This document shows positions 28,578-39,665 of a stretch of 64,000 bases of DNA, one piece after another (the stretch's first letter is position 1; the number at the start of each line of letters is the position of its first letter). Origin of the DNA: an uncultured Pseudomonadales bacterium (GTDB lineage: Bacteria > Pseudomonadota > Gammaproteobacteria > Pseudomonadales > Pseudohongiellaceae); the NCBI GenBank assembly GCA_943789485.1, contig CALSUH010000025.1, forward strand, positions 22,968 to 86,967. Direction: 5' to 3'. The translations under genes and the position numbers were made by a program. The notes beneath the pieces were generated by a model. That model worked only from the letters and a program-made list of their open reading frames with translations, did not search any database and was not told the DNA's origin.

Positions 28578-30014
28578 ATGAGGCCAGTCATAGCCCTTGT
28601 TGGCCGTCCCAATGTCGGCAAATCCACTCTCTTCAATCGACTCACGCGATCTCGTGATGCGTTGGTTGCAAATATCCCCGGTCTTACTCGCGATAGGAAA
28701 TATGGCGGCGGGGCAATTGAAGGCCAGTCATTCATAGCTATCGACACTGGCGGAATTAGCGGCGATGAAGAAGGCATCGACTTGGAGATGGCCTCGCAGT
28801 CACTCCAAGCTATCGAAGAGGCTAATATCTGCCTTTTTATGGTAGATGCGAAGGATGGTCTCCTGCCAGATGATAACCGTATCCTCGACCACCTACGTAA
28901 GCGCAGCAAAAACACCTACCTAGTCGTAAACAAGATCGATGGTCGTGACCCCGATGCGGCGTTAGTAGATTTTTATAGCTTAGGTCTGTCGGAAATATTT
29001 CCCATCACTGCGACTCAGGGCCGTGGCGTGAAGAGCATGCTAGTTAAGGTGTTGGCCGACTTCGAAGCGGCGGCAAATGATGCGGGTGAAGGTGAGGCAG
29101 CGCCTGAGAATATTGAAGAAACAGGTATAAAGATTGCGATTGCCGGCAGACCAAATGTTGGCAAGTCGACGCTGGTAAACAGAATGCTAGGTGAAGAGCG
29201 AGTAGTCGTGTTCGATGAGCCCGGCACCACTAGAGATAGTGTCTATATTCCCTTCGAGAGGCGCGGACGGCGCTATACGCTTATCGATACAGCGGGAATA
29301 AAGAAGAGAGGCCAGACCAGACATACGGTCGAAAAATTCTCGGTAGTTAAATCACTGCAAGCTATTCAAGACGCGCATGTGGTGGTGTTGATCATCGATG
29401 CTCGCACCGGAATCGTAGAGCAGGATCTACACCTACTTGGCTATGTTATCGAGACGGGGCGTGCGCTCGTTATCGCCATCAATAAATGGGATAACATGCA
29501 CTCTGAAGACAAGGATCAGGTTAAAGATGATATTCGTCGCCGTTTTGTCTTCGTGGATTTTGCGAAAATTCATTACATCTCGGCGCTCTATGGTACCGGG
29601 GTGGGTGATCTCTATAAATCTATACATACGGCCTACGAGTCGGCGACCAAGACTCTGACGACCCATCGACTCACCGAGCTACTTCAAGATGCAGTTACCG
29701 ATCACGCGCCACCGCTGATAAATGGTAGGCGCATCAAACTGCGCTATGCCCACGCAGGCGGCCAGAATCCGCCAATAATTGTTATACATGGAAAGCAGAC
29801 TGATAAACTGCCGGGCAATTACAGTCGTTATCTGGAGAAAACTTTTCGTAAGGTGTTGAAGTTGGAGGGCACCCCGGTGCGAATCGAATTGCGTAGTGGC
29901 GATAATCCTTTCATTAAGGGAGAGGAAGGTCTGACGCAACAACAGGTTTCACAGAAAAGGCGGATAAAAAAGAATAAGGATCTAGGCCAGAAGCTCGGTA
30001 AGAAAAGAGTATGA
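28578..30014 (+). CDS. der: ribosome assembly GTPase Der (EngA)
   Basis: 478 residues with two tandem G domains. Each starts with GRPNVGKST (near residues 8 and 190), has DTGG or DTAG switch motifs and NKxD-type base recognition ([16 protein letters not shown]). The C-terminal KH-like domain is followed by a very basic tail ([20 protein letters not shown]). It acts in 50S subunit maturation. The stop overlaps the start of the next gene (ATGA). Confidence 0.97.
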   Translation: MRPVIALVGRPNVGKSTLFNRLTRSRDALVANIPGLTRDRKYGGGAIEGQSFIAIDTGGISGDEEGIDLEMASQSLQAIEEANICLFMVDAKDGLLPDDNRILDHLRKRSKNTYLVVNKIDGRDPDAALVDFYSLGLSEIFPITATQGRGVKSMLVKVLADFEAAANDAGEGEAAPENIEETGIKIAIAGRPNVGKSTLVNRMLGEERVVVFDEPGTTRDSVYIPFERRGRRYTLIDTAGIKKRGQTRHTVEKFSVVKSLQAIQDAHVVVLIIDARTGIVEQDLHLLGYVIETGRALVIAINKWDNMHSEDKDQVKDDIRRRFVFVDFAKIHYISALYGTGVGDLYKSIHTAYESATKTLTTHRLTELLQDAVTDHAPPLINGRRIKLRYAHAGGQNPPIIVIHGKQTDKLPGNYSRYLEKTFRKVLKLEGTPVRIELRSGDNPFIKGEEGLTQQQVSQKRRIKKNKDLGQKLGKKRV

Positions 30015-30994
30015 CTGTTCACCTGGAAGATATTAGTCTAGCCGCAGATCGACTTCGAGGTATAGCAATTGAGACCCCAATTCAGACCTCGGCAGTCCTA
30101 AATGAAAGAGTAAACGCTGAAATTTTTATCAAGCCAGAATGCCTACAACATGTTGGCGCGTTTAAGTTTCGTGGTGCCTACAATCGACTATGCCAAATGA
30201 GTGACGCTGAGCGAGCAAAAGGTGCTGTGGCGTTCTCCTCAGGTAATCATGCGCAAGGTATCGCCTACGCTGCTAAATTGTTGGGTATGAACGCGACTAT
30301 CGTCATGCCCTCTGACGCGCCATCCATCAAGAAGGAAGGCACCGAGCGGCTGGGCGCACGTATTCGCCTTTATGACCGTGCCACGGAATCCCGCGAAGAA
30401 ATTGCTGCGGACATTGCGGCGTCCAGCGGTGCGACTCTAGTCCCTGCTTTTGATGATGTAGATGTGATTGCAGGACAGGGCACCTGTGGCCTTGAGATAA
30501 TGCAGCAGTTGGCGGTTAAAAATTGTATACCGGATGCCGTGTTGAGCCCCTGCGGTGGGGGTGGGCTGCTGGCAGGTCTCTCAACAGCAGTCAAAGAAAT
30601 TAACAGTGCGACAAGGGTCTATGGCGTAGAGCCAGAGAACTACGACGATCATAGTATCTCGAAGGCTGCTGGCGAGCGCACCCAGATTGAGCCGCAGCAC
30701 ACGACTAGCTGCGATGCGCTAATGGCTACGCAACCTGGCGAAATTACTTGGTCGATCAATAGTAAGACAGTAGACGATTTTTTGGTGGTTAGTGAAGATG
30801 AGGTTGCTCATGCTATTAGCTTTGCGTTTCGCTACCTTAAGCTGGTGATTGAGCCTGGCGGTGCTGTCGCCTTAGCCGCCTTGCTGCATAATAAAGTAGA
30901 CATCAGTGGTGGCACTGCTGCGATAGTCCTTTCTGGTGGTAATATTGATAGCGGGACCTTTTTCAGCTGTTTGCAAAATCACCCCTCGCCTTGA
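30011..30994 (+). CDS. threonine/serine dehydratase, short PLP type
   Basis: 327 residues. The PLP lysine is in [13 protein letters not shown], the phosphate loop is [13 protein letters not shown], and [19 protein letters not shown] is the family signature. It lacks the C-terminal regulatory ACT domain of biosynthetic IlvA, so it resembles catabolic TdcB or serine racemase. It would turn threonine into 2-ketobutyrate or serine into pyruvate. Translational coupling to der (4-base overlap) is not usual in E. coli. If cimA is truly dead, this enzyme would be the remaining route in the window to 2-ketobutyrate. Confidence 0.9.
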   Translation: MTVHLEDISLAADRLRGIAIETPIQTSAVLNERVNAEIFIKPECLQHVGAFKFRGAYNRLCQMSDAERAKGAVAFSSGNHAQGIAYAAKLLGMNATIVMPSDAPSIKKEGTERLGARIRLYDRATESREEIAADIAASSGATLVPAFDDVDVIAGQGTCGLEIMQQLAVKNCIPDAVLSPCGGGGLLAGLSTAVKEINSATRVYGVEPENYDDHSISKAAGERTQIEPQHTTSCDALMATQPGEITWSINSKTVDDFLVVSEDEVAHAISFAFRYLKLVIEPGGAVALAALLHNKVDISGGTAAIVLSGGNIDSGTFFSCLQNHPSP

Positions 30995-31052
30995 GCCAAA
31001 GCTATGTGTAGGTTGCTCGGCATCAAATTAGCAAAAACCTAGAGGAAGAACC

Positions 31053-32526
31053 ATGAGAATCTCTTTATCGAATTCAGGTAGCATGCGCGCCTGGATAGCA
31101 ACGCTTCTACTAATTGCCGTGTCTTTTTCGATTGCAACATCCAGTGCGCAATCTCCAAATGACTGTATTGACTCCCTGCAATGTGAATCTTCCTGGATAG
31201 GCATGTCAGACAGCGATCGCGAAACAGTATTTGCGTTTGCCGAAGATTACAAAGCGTTCATTCATGAGGCGCGCACTGAACTGAGCTTCGTAGCAGAGGC
31301 AGTCGCCTTCGCTGTGCAGAACGGCTTTGAAGAGTTAACAGATTCTACCGACATCGTTCCGGGCAAGAAGATTTATGAGGTTAATCGTGACCGCACAATA
31401 AGCCTTTTGGTAATTGGCGAAGAGGCGATACAAGATGGCTTCCATATCATCGGTTCGCACATTGATTCCCCGCGTCTAGAGCTGAAGGGAGGCCGCTATT
31501 TGAGGCCAGTGAATTTGCGCTGTTCCAGACTAATTATCATGGTGGCATTAAATACCACCAATGGACCAACCTGCCGCTAGCCCTTATAGGCCGTATTGAT
31601 AAGAAGGATGGAACAAGTATTCAGGTATCCGTAGGTTTGGACACCGACGACCCCATCTTTATGATTCCAGAGCTGTCCCCGCATGTTGATCGCAGTAGGA
31701 ATTCCAAGACTCTAGCTGAGTTTATTACCCCAGAAGACCTCGACCCAATCATAGGGCATATTCCAGGTGAAGACGGCGGCGATATAGCCGACCAAGTTTT
31801 AGCCTATTTAAGTCAGGAGTACGGCGTTACGCGAGCCGATTTGGTCTCGGCGGAACTCTCCTTGGTACCGGCAGGAGCGCCTCGGGACATGGGATTCGAT
31901 AGAGGGCTAATCGCCGCCTACGGTCAGGATGACCGGCTTGCGTCCTATGCTGCACTGCGTGCAGTGGCGGAGATCGACCATCCAGATAAGACTACTATGG
32001 CCTTCTTGGTTGATAACGAGGAAGTAGGCAATAGAAATAATACCGGTGCACACTCCGACTACTTTGCCGATCTGCTTTCCAGACTTTTGTATGCGCAGCT
32101 GCAAGGGGACTATCGTGAACCCTTATTTCGTAGTGCGTTGCGTCAGACTAAATTTATATCCATAGACGTAAACCCAGGGATCAATCCAATGAACCCTGGT
32201 GTTTGGGAGCCAGGCAATGCCCCTAAGTTAGGTTATGGCGTTAATCTCAAGCTCTACGGGCAAGGTAACACTGCCAATAGCGAGTTTATCGCGTGGACTC
32301 GGCAGCTGCTGGATAGCAATGATGTACCCTGGCAGACAGTGACTTATAAAGTCGGAGTTGGCGGCGGGGGGAACTATCGGTGGAGAGTTTTTCTGCACAG
32401 AACATCGAAGTTATCGATTTCGGTGTTCCCCTGCTCTCGATTCATACACCCTACGCGGTTAGTTCTAAGGTCGATGTATACAATCTCTATCGGGCAGCTT
32501 TGGCATTTTATGCCTATACGGACTAG
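31053..32526 (+). CDS. exported M18-family aminopeptidase, frameshifted
   Basis: The start has AGAGGAAGAACC upstream and a signal peptide (WIATLLLIAVSFSIATSSAQ). M18 metal-site segments are IIGSHIDSPRLELKG, AAYGQDDRLASYAALRA, FLVDNEEVGNRNNTGAHS and, after the last shifts, IDFGVPLLSIHTPYAVSSK near the end. The family removes N-terminal acidic or neutral residues using zinc or cobalt. Most M18 enzymes are cytoplasmic, so export is a notable variant. Breaks occur near 31493 (one G lost after AAGGG) and near 32370-32395 (a G6/A2 run and a T5 run). The true stop is the TAG at 32524-32526. Confidence 0.85.
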
Positions 32527-32577
32527 TGCATTTCGGATTATTCTCCCCCTTCTAACAAAGATATTGATGAAGCTACT

Positions 32578-33370
32578 ATGAAAATTAAAATTTCGATGAT
32601 CGTTAGGCTCTCCACGCTAGTCTGCTCGGGTTTGCTCGCGATGTCCGTGCAGCAAGCCATAGCGCAAGAAGTTGGCGACCACCAATACACCAGCGAAGCG
32701 ATTGAGGCGGGATCTCAAGTGTATACCCAGCAATGTGCTCTGTGCCATGGACCACAAGGTGCTCTCGTGGACGGCATTAACCTGCGCACCGGGCAATTTC
32801 GGTCCGTACAATCGGACGCCGATCTAAGGCTGGTCATTAGTGATGGCGCGGGGAGAAGGGCGGATGCCGGCCTTTAGTCTGCGCAGTGAGGAAATGAATG
32901 GAGTGATTGCCTTTATTCGCGCCGGCTTCGATCCCGAGGGAGAGGCGGTAAAAATCGGCGACCCGGTTCGCGGGAAGGCGCTGTTCGAAGGCGAAGGTCA
33001 ATGTGCAGACTGTCACCGAGTGAGGGGGGTAGGTCCGCGCACAGCGCCTGACTTAAGTAACATCGGTGCAATTCGTACTCCTGCGTCCTTGCAGCGGAAC
33101 CTACTTGACCCGGCGACTGCGCTGCTGCCTATCAACCGCCCCGTGCGGCTCGTTACTCGATTTGAAGAGACTATCGTTGGCAGACGACTTAATGAGGATA
33201 CCTATACCGTTCAGGTGATCGATTCAGGGGAGCGACTTCGCTCGTTAAAGAAAACCGACTTGGTTTCCTACGAAATCAGCGACGAACCCAGCAAACAACC
33301 GACCACTATGACAAGTGATGAAGTGGCCGATGTCATTGGCTACCTGCTTACCCTGCGAGGTTTAGAATGA
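32578..33370 (+). CDS. exported diheme c-type cytochrome, one frameshift
   Basis: About 264 residues. A signal peptide (LSTLVCSGLLAMSVQQAIAQ) is followed by heme motif CALCH in YTQQCALCHGPQG and, after the shift, a second heme motif CADCH in GEGQCADCHRVRGVGP. The single break at about 32851 is one extra G in GCGGGGAGAAGGG (without it: DGAGEGRMPAFS). Its last four bases overlap the start of the PQQ dehydrogenase gene, so it is very likely the periplasmic electron acceptor of that enzyme. Confidence 0.9.
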
Positions 33371-35025
33371 AATTAACAAACCAAATTAGAACAACTAGCG
33401 CTGCACTGTTTCTATGCTTCGCAGCGACAAATGCATTCGCACAAGCTCCCTATGAGCGAATTCTTAATGCGGAAGAGGAGCCGCAAAATTGGCTTACCTA
33501 CAATGGTGGTTATAAAAGCCAGCGTTATAGTCAGCTAGATCAGATCACGCCGGAGAATGTCACCGACCTTAAATTACAGTGGACCCTGCAAAACCAAGTC
33601 TTCGGTGCATGGCAATCGAATCCGATAGTGGTCGACGGCATCATGTATGTCACCGAACGTCCGAACACCGTCATGGCGGTCGATGCAATAACAGGTAGAG
33701 TCTTTTGGAAGTATCGTCACGTTCCTGCTGAAAATGCCTTGATTTGTTGTGGGGCAAATAATCGCGGTGTTGCCGTATTAGACGACAAGGTATTCATGGG
33801 CACACTAGACGCGCGTCTGGTTGCACTGGACAGAGTAACTGGCAGCGCGCTATGGGATGTAGAGGTAGGCGATGTTGATCTCGCTTATTCAGTAACCATG
33901 GCGCCGTTGGTGGTAAAAGACAAAGTCATCGTCGGCGTAGGCGGGGGCGAGTTTGGTATTCGCGGCTATGTTGCAGCCTACGACGCTGAAACCGGCGAGG
34001 AGGCATGGAAGACTTACACCATTCCAGGCCCTGGCGAGCCTAATCATGACAGCTGGCAAGGCGACGACTGGGAGCATGGTGGTGCACCGGTTTGGATAAC
34101 AGGTTCCTTCGATCCAGAACTCAATCTTACCTATTGGGGAGTGGGAAATCCCGGGCCGGATTGGAATGCGGGCCAGCGGCCTGGTGATAATCTCTATTCT
34201 GATTCTGTGATCGCCTTGGATGCGGATAGCGGCGAATTGAAATGGTATTTTCAATTCACACCGAATGATGCCTACGACTATGACTCGGTCCAGGTACCGG
34301 TACTGGCCGATATAGTTTGGCGCGGTACTCCATCCAAGGTCATGATGTGGGCCAATCGGAACGGTTATTTCTATGTGTTAGATAGAGTGACTGGCAAATT
34401 TCTCGAAGGGAAACCCTATGTGAAGGTGAACTGGTCCAGCGGTCTCGATGACAACGGACGGCCGATTCCAACACCGCAACCCGAAGGCATGCCCACCTTT
34501 CCTGGAAATCAGGGCGGCACCAATTGGTATCCTCCGTCATTTAGCCCCAGAACAGGCCTTTTCTATTTCAGTGCGTGGCAGGACTATGCAACGATCTATC
34601 GTGCGGAAGAATCTGATTACGAGCCGGGCAGGGCGTTTCTCGGCGGGGGGTTTTCAGTACTAGCACCGGCGCCGGGAGCGCCGACTATCGGCATCGGCAG
34701 AACTAACCCTATTAACAACTGGACCAATGAAGTTGGCTTCGCTTCCTTGAAGGCGATGGATCCACAGACCGGTGAAGAGGTTTGGTCCTATGATCAGTTC
34801 GATGTGAGTGACTCTGGCATGCTAACGACCGGCTCAGATATATTGTTCACTGGCGGGCGCGAAGGCTATTTTCATGCAATCGATGCGCGTAACGGCGACA
34901 TGCTTTGGAACGTCAACCTAGGCGGTCAGATCGTCATGGCACCGGTTACTTTCAGTGTCGATGGCGTTCAGTACGTTTCTGTCATTTCCGGGCATGCCTT
35001 ATCCACATTTGCATTGCCGCACTAG
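33367..35025 (+). CDS. PQQ-dependent alcohol dehydrogenase (quinoprotein), first of three
   Basis: 552 residues with a signal peptide (AALFLCFAATNAFAQ). The propeller repeats are of the quinoprotein kind (MAVDAITGRVFWKYRHV, VIALDADSGELKWYF). The adjacent cysteines of the PQQ-contacting disulfide ring are in ALICCGANNRGV. The catalytic region reads TPNDAYDYDSVQ: the aspartate is followed two residues later by a second aspartate, the feature that marks lanthanide-binding (XoxF/PedH-type) members. It would oxidise alcohols in the periplasm and pass electrons to the overlapping diheme cytochrome gene product. No PQQ-synthesis genes are in the window. Confidence 0.92.
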   Translation: MKLTNQIRTTSAALFLCFAATNAFAQAPYERILNAEEEPQNWLTYNGGYKSQRYSQLDQITPENVTDLKLQWTLQNQVFGAWQSNPIVVDGIMYVTERPNTVMAVDAITGRVFWKYRHVPAENALICCGANNRGVAVLDDKVFMGTLDARLVALDRVTGSALWDVEVGDVDLAYSVTMAPLVVKDKVIVGVGGGEFGIRGYVAAYDAETGEEAWKTYTIPGPGEPNHDSWQGDDWEHGGAPVWITGSFDPELNLTYWGVGNPGPDWNAGQRPGDNLYSDSVIALDADSGELKWYFQFTPNDAYDYDSVQVPVLADIVWRGTPSKVMMWANRNGYFYVLDRVTGKFLEGKPYVKVNWSSGLDDNGRPIPTPQPEGMPTFPGNQGGTNWYPPSFSPRTGLFYFSAWQDYATIYRAEESDYEPGRAFLGGGFSVLAPAPGAPTIGIGRTNPINNWTNEVGFASLKAMDPQTGEEVWSYDQFDVSDSGMLTTGSDILFTGGREGYFHAIDARNGDMLWNVNLGGQIVMAPVTFSVDGVQYVSVISGHALSTFALPH

Positions 35026-35034
35026 GAAGCTCAC

Positions 35035-35977
35035 ATGGGAGTAAAAGTCAGTTCTGCTAAAAGCCTGATTTCTCAATTTGCGATCCTCACGGCCCTGGTA
35101 CTGTGGATGTTGCCGGCACTAGCGCAGACTGTTGCGATTCAACACACAGTCGAGGCAGATGGTCACCCGATGGCGCTATGGGAGAAATCGGTTGCACAAC
35201 CCAAGGGGCACATTCTCTTGCATCACGGCCGAACTTGGAGCTCTATTCCAGACTTCGATCTACAGGTATCAGGAGAAGATCTTTCCCTTATGGATGGCTT
35301 TAACGACAGTTGGGCTACAGCGTCTGGGCTCTCGATGCGAGGGGGCTATGGTGAGACCCCCCGAGATAGCAGCAGGCTGGAATACGCCAGACCGGGCCGC
35401 ACAGGATCTCTCGATTGTGCTTGGATTGGCTGCAGCGCCAGAAACGCAGATGAAACTACTCACGTCTGGGGCTGGTCCTACGGCTCTATGGTCGCGCAGC
35501 TCACCGCGCAGAGATTTCCCCAGGCCGTCGCGAGCGTCACGTTGTTCGGGTATCCCACCGACCCCGATGCCCAAATTCCTCAGAGCATTAGCCAGAGCTG
35601 AGCCCTGCTGCTCGGCCGACTACGCGGGCGGCCGCCGCATCTGATTTCATTGTGCCGGGTTCAATCTCCCAGCATGCCATCGACGCCTATGTTGCCGCCG
35701 CCCTCAAGGCGGACCCTATTAGGGCCGATTGGAATCTACTGCATCAATGGAATGCTCTTGATGGCGCGGCGACTTGCGCTGCCCACACTGCTGCTCCAGG
35801 CAGAGTTTGATCCCCTGAGCGGATACCGATGCGCACGCGCGCTTCTTCGCGAAGATAGCGAATCCAAACAAGCAATGGATAATATTGCCAGGCGGCGACC
35901 ACGCCGCACTCTTAGAAACACCGAGAGCGAAATTAATCAAATCGACAATAGACTTCATCGAGTGGCTCGAACACTAA
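35035..35977 (+). pseudogene. exported alpha/beta hydrolase, several frameshifts
   Basis: It starts 9 bases after the dehydrogenase. A signal peptide (ILTALVLWMLPALAQ), the oxyanion segment HILLHHGRTWSS, the nucleophile elbow in THVWGWSYGSMVAQL, and the final histidine in IILPGGDHAALLETPRAKLI are all present, but in at least three frames. The last frame ends with FIEWLEH at a stop at 35975-35977. Breaks lie near 35315-35350, 35385-35450, 35600-35640 and 35755-35830. The substrate is unknown. The density of breaks is higher than in most genes here, so real decay cannot be excluded. Confidence 0.75.
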
Positions 35978-36388
35978 GAGACTCTTATGCAAATCCTTGC
36001 GCTGTGACAGAGTCTAAACGGCCGTATCTAATTCTGTCCGTAGTCCACGGAATGAATACAACGGCGAAAAAAGAAAGGAAGCTGTGCACCGCTAGGTAGC
36101 TCAACGCAGTTAAAATGAGGTCTAGATTCAGCGTTTCGCTTCTTTTAAAACTGTAGCTGTATTCTGATACACTATGAAAAAATATCTTGCGGTGGTCTGC
36201 AATTTCCCCGCGATTGGCCGCATAGCCCTTTAGATTCGGCGTGAGCTGTCAAAAAATCGTGGTCGGAAAGCGTATTTCTTGCTAGCTTTAGGCTGTTAAG
36301 CTCAGTTTAACCAATCTTGCTGCTGACCTACGCCGCGGCTAAAAGTGGCCGAAGGGATCGCTGCGAAGCACTACAAAAATAGAGAGAG
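35978..36388. other. gene-free stretch upstream of the second PQQ dehydrogenase
   Basis: I see no gene or RNA. A run GAGAGAG lies before the downstream ATG. No clear promoter pair or hairpin terminator could be assigned. Confidence 0.4.
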
Positions 36389-38454
36389 ATGACTATGCTA
36401 TTTCCAACTCCGAGGAGATCAAATCTTACCTGGCGCGGTTGTGCTGCTGCGGGTCTGTTGCTGTGTTCTTCAAGTTTTCTAAACGCTCAGGATATTCCTT
36501 TGTTCAATGAGGATCCGGGTGAGTGGTACACATTAGGTGGCGATTTTGGGCATACACGCTATACACCTGCCGCTGAAATCACTGCAGAGAATTTCACCGA
36601 CATGGAAGTAGCTTGGGAATGGGACGGTGCCAGTTTTGGCGCTATTAGTGGACGATCCACACCTTCTCTGATCAACGGCAAACTCATCACTGTAGCGGGC
36701 AATAAGCGCTACGTTGTCGCCTTAGATCCTAAGACCGGTGAAACGCTCTGGTCTTATCGCGAGCCGGATACACCTCGCGCCGAGTATTCGATGCGTGCAG
36801 ATTACGGCAAGGGTGTGGGCTACGCCAACATAGACGGTAAAGATGTTGTCTATATTGTTTCTCCCGGCTTTTTCTTAACGGCGTTGGATGCCGATACCGG
36901 GATTCCGCTTGAGGGTTTCGGTAAGCCAGTACCTATCGACGGATTTCCACAATCTGGAATCGTCGACCTCTTGGCCGACCTGGGTCACCCCTACGATCCC
37001 TATGAAGGTATTCCTTTAGAGACAGGGTATATAACGTCCTCTTCGCCACCGATCGTAGTCAATGACACTATCATTGTAGGTAACTCTGCAGAGCAGGGCT
37101 ATCACCAAGCCCGTATCGAAAACGTACCGGGCGATATCCTCGCCTATGATGCACGCACGGGTGACTTTAAATGGAAATTCAACGTCATTCCTAAGCCGGG
37201 CGAGTACGGTCACGAAACTTGGGAAAACGATGCGTGGGAGTGGACCGGTGATGTTTCTTCTTGGGCTCCGCTTTCTGCCGACCCAATTAACAATCTGGTT
37301 TACATCCCAACTAACAGTGCGGACTATTGATTACTACGGCGGTTTTCGTCCGGGAGACAACCTGTACGGTGCTTCTCTCATAGCGTTGGATACGCGAACT
37401 GGCGAACGTGCTTGGCATTTCCAGATGGTAAAGCATGAAATTTGGAACTTCGACAATCCAACTGCACCGGTTCTTCTTGATCTAAATGTGCCAGGTCAGG
37501 GACTAGTGCCGGCAGTTATGCAGGCAACGAAGCAGTCATGGGGTCTATGCCTTCAATCGAATAACCGGTGAGCCAATTTGGCCAATCGTAGATCGTCCTG
37601 TGCCAGCATCTATCGTGCCAGGCGAAGTACTTTCGCCTACTCAGCCTCATGTAACACATCCGGCACCCTATGATATGCAAGGAATTACCGAAGACGATTT
37701 GATCGACTTCACTGCAGAGCTGCGAGCGGAGGCCTTGGAGGTAATGGATGAATATGTAATGGGGCCTTTGTTTAATCCCCCCATTCATGCCGACAACCCA
37801 ATGGGAAAATACGCCGCAATGAACTGTCCTGGCGGCGCCGGCGGTGCAAATATCACCGCGCCGGCTGTAGCGGATCCTGAGACAGGTAAGATGTATATCT
37901 CTTCCCACAAGGCTTGTTTTGCGCTGCGACTGATACCCGGAGAAGAGTCCGATCTGTTGTTCCCGAACTCCACTGGCATAAACACTGCTCGTTTTGCAAA
38001 CGGTGCACGTGGGGCTACGGCTAGACCCCCGCGCCTAAGCTCAGGGATTCCAATCTGGAAGCCACCGTATAGCCGAATTACAGCTATCGATATGAATAGC
38101 GGCGACCACTCGTGGATGATTCCAACGGGTGAAACACCTGATCGTATCGCTAACCATCCTGCGCTGGCGGGCGTGGATGTAGGCAATACTGGAACAGGCG
38201 CCTTGGTGCCAATGGTCGTAACCAAGAATATGTTGGTGTATTCAGACCAAGCTGGTGACGGCACACCGATGCTCTACGCTATCGATAAAGAAAGTGGTGA
38301 CATCATGGCTCAGATGGAAGCGCCAGGGCGAAGCAGCTACGGCATGAGCTCGTGGGTACACGATGGCCATCAGTACATCTTACTGCAAACTAGCTCTTCA
38401 CTGACTGCGATGGCTCTGCCAGGTGCACAGGCAGCAGCTGGCGACGCTCACTAA
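36389..38454 (+). CDS. PQQ-dependent dehydrogenase (glucose-dehydrogenase-like), second of three, two frameshifts
   Basis: About 687 residues once joined. A signal peptide ([17 protein letters not shown]) is followed by propeller units ([53 protein letters not shown]). It lacks the double cysteine of alcohol dehydrogenases and resembles the large soluble relatives of glucose dehydrogenase. The catalytic block reads [15 protein letters not shown], with asparagine where W-D is usual. Breaks: one extra G near 37321 (GTGCGGACT; without it NSATIDYYGG) and one extra G in GGGG near 37540 (without it [15 protein letters not shown]). Both are single-base gains in G runs. A strong terminator follows. 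Confidence 0.9.
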
Positions 38455-38478
38455 GCGGCAACTGTGAAAAGAGAAGAG

Positions 38479-38512
38479 GCCGGAGTGATGGTCGTATCAT
38501 TTCGGCTTTTTT
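38479..38512 (+). terminator. intrinsic terminator after the second PQQ dehydrogenase
   Basis: GCCGGAGTGAT (38479-38489) pairs with ATCATTTCGGC (38496-38506), 11 base pairs with two G-T wobbles around a 6-base loop, followed by six T residues. Confidence 0.85.
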
Positions 38513-38559
38513 GTGTCTGCTCTAGGCATTCAATACAAAGCTAATTGTTGGAGTAACAA

Positions 38560-38967
38560 ATGAGTAAAATCGCAGCCAGTTGCCAGTGCGGCCAACTCAA
38601 GTTTGAGGCTAGCTCGGGTCCCGTGCTCGAACTATGCTGCCACTGTCCGGATTGTCAGGATGCTCTGCAGGAAGATTTCGCAAATATCGCCTTTTTTACG
38701 ATGAGTGAGACCTTGGTTGAGGGCGAGCTAGCAGAAAAGATTTACCTCGCAGCATCAGGCAATGAAACCTGCAGGCAATATTGTGTGCAGTGCGAAACGG
38801 TTATGTTTGATCGCTCCGAAGGATTTCCGAATTTGCTCGGCGTAATGGCAAGCCGATTGCTGCCGCCATTTGAATCCCGTCCTACGTGTCATGTGTATGT
38901 GAATGACAAGAAAGCGGCAGTTAAGATCCCTGAGGGAATGAAGCAATACGAGGCTGGCATTGGCTAG
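38560..38967 (+). CDS. GFA/CENP-V-type zinc-binding domain protein
   Basis: 135 residues with the zinc cysteines of the family: AASCQCGQLKFEA, LCCHCPDCQ and QYCVQCETVMF. GFA relatives were named for glutathione-dependent formaldehyde activation, though most members have no proven reaction. Its position after two alcohol-type quinoproteins would fit aldehyde handling, but this is only inference. It has its own leader after the upstream terminator. Confidence 0.85.
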   Translation: MSKIAASCQCGQLKFEASSGPVLELCCHCPDCQDALQEDFANIAFFTMSETLVEGELAEKIYLAASGNETCRQYCVQCETVMFDRSEGFPNLLGVMASRLLPPFESRPTCHVYVNDKKAAVKIPEGMKQYEAGIG

Positions 38968-38991
38968 CTTTTCCTGTCCTTAGCCATTCGC

Positions 38992-39507
38992 TTACAAAAT
39001 CTCATTAATGCCCTTCAGAATCGCAGCGAATGCCATCACCCAACAGAGGCAAGCGAGTGCATCGACGAGGCTATAGCGTAATCGTTTGATACCGCTGGCT
39101 CCCACCAGTGCGGGAATAATGCTGCGGATAGCAGGAATGAAGCGCCCGATGAAGATGGCGGCGCTGCCGTAACGGCGGATGAGACTCTCTGCCTTCGTCA
39201 CATTGGTCTGATATTTTTTGATCATGCCGATTTGGTGAAATTTTGCTCCTAAAGACCGTCCAAAATAGTAGCCTGCATGATCGCCTATCAGTGCCCCGAA
39301 AAAAGCCAGCGGTAACAACACCTCCAAACCGGCAATGCCATTGTTGTAGAGAGTGGAAGCTACCAGCAATAATAGAGCGCCCGATATGACTAGGCCGATG
39401 CCCACACACGATTCTGCAAAAGCGAGCAGAGGCACGAGAGCGATAGCGTAGTCACGGTTGCTATCGAGCCAGTCTAAAATGAATGATTCTATGTTTCGCT
39501 CCTTCAT
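38992..39507 (-). CDS. DedA-family membrane protein
   Basis: 171 residues from ATG 39507 (MKERNIESFILDWLD); a TTG 15 bases upstream is also open. Several hydrophobic spans and the family motifs FGALIGDHAGYYFGRSLG and FIGRFIPAIRSIIPALVGAS with the conserved arginines and proline are visible. DedA proteins are lipid-carrier or undecaprenyl-phosphate flippases and maintain the proton gradient. It lies downstream of the polyester-hydrolase-like gene but past that gene's terminator. Confidence 0.88.
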   Translation of the reverse strand: MKERNIESFILDWLDSNRDYAIALVPLLAFAESCVGIGLVISGALLLLVASTLYNNGIAGLEVLLPLAFFGALIGDHAGYYFGRSLGAKFHQIGMIKKYQTNVTKAESLIRRYGSAAIFIGRFIPAIRSIIPALVGASGIKRLRYSLVDALACLCWVMAFAAILKGINEIL

Positions 39508-39604
39508 TAGCAGCTTGGGCAAATTGCGCCGCCCATATAGCTTTCGCCAAAAAGTAATACGTGAATAGTAGTGGGATAGATGACTTGTTTTTCTTCAAAC
39601 AATT

Positions 39605-39639
39605 AAAAGGGGCAGGACTGAATTCAGTGCTGCCCCTTT
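39605..39639 (-). terminator. intrinsic terminator after the polyester-hydrolase-like gene
   Basis: AAAGGGGCAGGACTGAA (39606-39622) faces TTCAGTGCTGCCCCTTT (39623-39639), an almost perfect 17-bp inverted repeat with a two-base mismatch. On the minus strand the stem is followed by T-rich TTTTAATT. Confidence 0.8.
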
Positions 39640-39665
39640 GCTGTTTTTAGAAGAGAGTTGTAGTG

